Shown here: piece by piece, positions 21,683 through 23,695 of the stretch
Numbering within the stretch: position 1 is the stretch's first letter
Layout: each line of letters opens with the position of its first letter
Source: Zygnema circumcarinatum
Lineage: Eukaryota > Streptophyta > Zygnematophyceae > Zygnematales > Zygnemataceae
Direction: 5' to 3'
Length of the DNA: 23,695 bases
NCBI GenBank assembly: GCA_037447605.1
Contig: CM074815.1
Coordinates: 952,189-975,883 of the forward strand
Translations under genes and position numbers: made by a program
The notes under the pieces: generated by a model
Database searches by the model: none
What the model saw: the letters and a program-made list of their open reading frames with translations, nothing else
Told to the model about the DNA's origin: nothing

Positions 21683-22410
21683 CGCTTTTCCGTATTGCGA
21701 ATGGGTCATTCAAGTGCAATAGCTGGAGGTGAGAGATGATTCCCTTGCAAATCTCTCGGGCGACTCACAAACAAACCTCGAGATGTACAGATTTGAAGAA
21801 AATTGATTGATATTGTTCTTTGCATTTAAAGAAGAGTAAGAGTAGGAAACAGTGGCAATTTTCATAATTGCGTACATTTCACCTCAGAATAAAGAGGATT
21901 TTTTAGCCAGAACTTAGGAATTAGCTAGAGCTGGTGCGAGGCATTGGCCTGTAGGGAGGATACCAGAGGACTTTAGGGCTCTGAAGGAGCACATTTTTGA
22001 AGGAGCTTGTTGTGGTTGACCAGCCTCTTCTAGGCTGCCATAGTCAGCGGCGGATCCAGGAGTTTAGATTAGGGCGAGCTGAGAAGGGAGTTGGGAAAAG
22101 AATCTGAAATTTGAGTGCATTTTTGCTATTCAACCTTCAAAGGCGAACAGCTTTTCAAAATCTGATGGGGGGGGGCCTAGCTTCTCTAGAGAACAGCGTG
22201 GGTCAGCCACTCGCCGTAGAGTCATTGGAGTGGAGAAGTTCTGAAGTTCTCCTACCAACATTCTTTTTTTGTTAATTGGATAACCTGTGACCTCGTTGCT
22301 TGTTCAAAGTTGACGCGTTTTCTGCCCGTCCCATGAGTCATCGCCTCCTCGGACTTGCCTTCCATCACGTGCGTTGACTGAGCTCCTTCATTTCTATGCA
22401 TTTTTTGCCA
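21683..22410. other. Carboxylesterase 3' flank, no gene seen
   Basis: Contains the AATAAA below and otherwise unremarkable sequence with a G9 run near 22167. No coding frame with recognisable motifs. Confidence 0.5.
21888..21893 (+). terminator. Candidate AATAAA polyadenylation signal of the carboxylesterase gene
   Basis: AATAAA about 205 nt past the stop codon at 21680-21682. Plausible 3' end signal; no transcript evidence. Confidence 0.4.
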
Positions 22411-22480
22411 AACCATTGTTTGCCAATGCTTGACAACCGTTGCCATGGGCCAACCGGCTTCCAACCATTGGCTGGTTCCT
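22411..22480. repeat. Second AACCATT cluster
   Basis: AAACCATTG, CCAATG, AACCGTTG and AACCATTGG words, like those at 17500-17815 on the other side of the carboxylesterase gene. Short and degenerate. Confidence 0.45.
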
Positions 22481-22910
22481 CTGGCTTTGTCGACCACAAG
22501 GCTCCTTCCGTCTCGCCATTTGTATGTTACCCGAAACTTTCAACCCCTTGGCACTACCGTAGGGCGATAAGTTGTATGACGCACGTTGACCGAAATATTA
22601 TATAATTTTCAATTCAAAGCAACATTTTCCAGCCCAGTATGATAAAGCAGTCTGGCCTCGACTAAAATTTATCGCCATTAATCAAAAAACGAACGTGGCC
22701 ATACCCCAATTGCGAGCTTCACAACTCGTGTGGCCCAGACTGAAGGCTATGGCCGGTGCCCTGTCAAGAGATTTAGTCGATTAGTGTTTAGGCAGATTTT
22801 ACCGCCTAAAGTTTTAACCATGATAGAAGCATTCAGGCAGCAGAAAGGAGAGCGGGATGAAGTGAACAGGATGTTGGACATATGAAATGACAGAATTTTC
22901 TTGAAGCGTA

Positions 22911-22933
22911 CCCCAGCCATGGTGGGGCTGGGG
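22911..22933. repeat. GC-rich hairpin
   Basis: CCCCAGCC (22911-22918) pairs with GGCTGGGG (22926-22933) around a 7-nt loop. It lies about 60 bp from dispersed repeat copy B. No following T-run in either direction, so not an obvious terminator. Confidence 0.55.
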
Positions 22934-22991
22934 ATTTTCTGTATATCAAAAAGTCTCCTTATAGACTCAAAAACCCTAAAATGCAAACTTT

Positions 22992-23075
22992 CATTGAACT
23001 CGCGATGGCGAGGCCATCAAATTTACATGGATAAAGGCAAAATGTGGAACCACGAAGGACTGGTCACAAAGGACC
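22992..23075 (-). repeat. Dispersed repeat copy B (inverted partner of 17237-17319)
   Basis: On the minus strand it begins GGTCCTTTGTGACC and carries ATCCATGTAAATTTGATGG and CCTCGCCATCGCGAG. It aligns end to end with copy A with one or two small gaps. An AAAACCCTAAA box lies just outside it (22970-22980). Confidence 0.65.
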
Positions 23076-23520
23076 GAAACACAATAAAACGAAGCTAGGA
23101 GCGGAAAACTAAAAACTATTTTGCTTCGGACGATTCCGAAGGTCAAAGACCGTACTAGGGCGTATCGTTTTTGGTACAGTTCCCCTCCTTGATTAAGGAA
23201 AGTTCTATTTACAGTGTGCTTTTTCTAAAAACAGTCACTTTTTCGCCGGGCAGTTTTAACAAAGGATTTTTTAGCGAAAAATGCTGTTTTACACTTTTCA
23301 GAATAGATACAGATCTTTTTTCGTCGGGTGTGCGGATGGTGATTTGAATGTACGAAGCGCGCGCGTCTACAAGGTATAAGGGCGCAACACGAGCGCGACA
23401 AGTTGGTCGCGGCAACATATGACGTGACAAGTATGTTTGGGACCGTGACGTGACGAAACGAGACGGGAAAAAAGTGGAGTCCTCGGACGGCAGTAATTAA
23501 AACTGACACTTTAAAAACCC
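23076..23520. other. Right-end intergenic stretch, no gene seen
   Basis: Mixed-composition sequence with short minus-strand open frames that show no recognisable motif, and a GCGCGCGCG run near 23356-23364. Confidence 0.4.
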
Positions 23521-23695
23521 ATTTTTCGTGTGGCGCCTTCTGCGTTTTTGGGTAGTTGGGCTCTCGTTGCTCCTATTTTGGCTTCGCGTTTTATTGTGGC
23601 TGATCGTCCGTTGCTTCAGTCTGTTGTCGCTCATGTTGATGATGGTGATCTTCCGTTTCAGGTTGCATTGCGTGACGCCCATGGTTTGCTTCCTG
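23521..23695 (+). CDS. Possible partial coding frame running off the right edge, unknown
   Basis: A stop-free frame of 58 codons runs from an upstream in-frame TAA to the end of the window, with a GTG but no ATG. Third codon positions are strongly biased to T and G, which is coding-like but could come from base composition. I see no motif I recognise (visible pieces include VADRPLLQSVVAHVDDG). It could be an exon of a gene to the right, a degraded transposon frame, or chance. Confidence 0.25.
   Translation, partial: MFRVAPSAFLGSWALVAPILASRFIVADRPLLQSVVAHVDDGDLPFQVALRDAHGLLP

Overview
The window is nuclear DNA of a eukaryote, most likely a member of the green lineage (my guess is a green or streptophyte alga; the species is not recognised). 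The evidence: genes are split by GT-AG introns; a gene on the left encodes a DUF707 protein of the plant type; an MFS transporter resembles the plant/HIAT1-type family; short AAACCCTAA boxes and long arrays related to plant/algal telomere repeats occur; and start codons sit in a GCCATGG context. A type-B carboxylesterase and a CNRIP1-like protein are unusual company for a land plant, so a seed plant is unlikely. None of the long low-complexity open frames is a credible gene.

Layout. (1) 154-3406, minus strand: seven exons of a DUF707 gene whose C-terminus lies beyond the left edge and whose 5' end is unresolved. Its introns hold microsatellites and a 40-bp minisatellite with a 120-bp higher-order period. 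(2) 3411-6269: intergenic or 5' region with AAACCCTAA boxes, a 1.46-kb element with 23-bp terminal inverted repeats flanked by TA, and GTAC- and GATAC-type short tandem repeats. It ends in a promoter-like stretch of ACGTGG and evenly spaced ATTGG boxes. (3) 6270-8219, plus strand: seven exons that read as a CB1-receptor-interacting-protein-like (CNRIP1/CRIP) protein. (4) 8803-16388, minus strand: thirteen exons that join in perfect phase into a 511-residue MFS transporter. Its fifth intron (2.75 kb) is almost entirely telomere-like repeat. (5) 16389-18179: a divergent intergenic region rich in G-boxes (CCACGTGG), AACCATT palindromes and ATTGG boxes. (6) 18180-21682, plus strand: nine exons joining in perfect phase into a 597-residue secreted type-B carboxylesterase with its Ser-Glu-His triad. 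(7) 21683-23695: mostly featureless sequence, an inverted partner of a repeat at 17237-17319, and a short open frame running off the right edge.

Gene order alternates in strand (-,+,-,+), giving two divergent pairs with long G-box/CCAAT-rich spacers and one tight convergent pair (CNRIP1-like and MFS, 583 bp apart). No common pathway links the four genes. The most unusual features are the telomere-like intron, with an opposed 8-mer arm, two hairpins and a 9-mer arm, and the CNRIP1-like gene in an apparently photosynthetic lineage. All exon coordinates come from hand splicing by homology, phase and GT-AG signals, with no transcript evidence.
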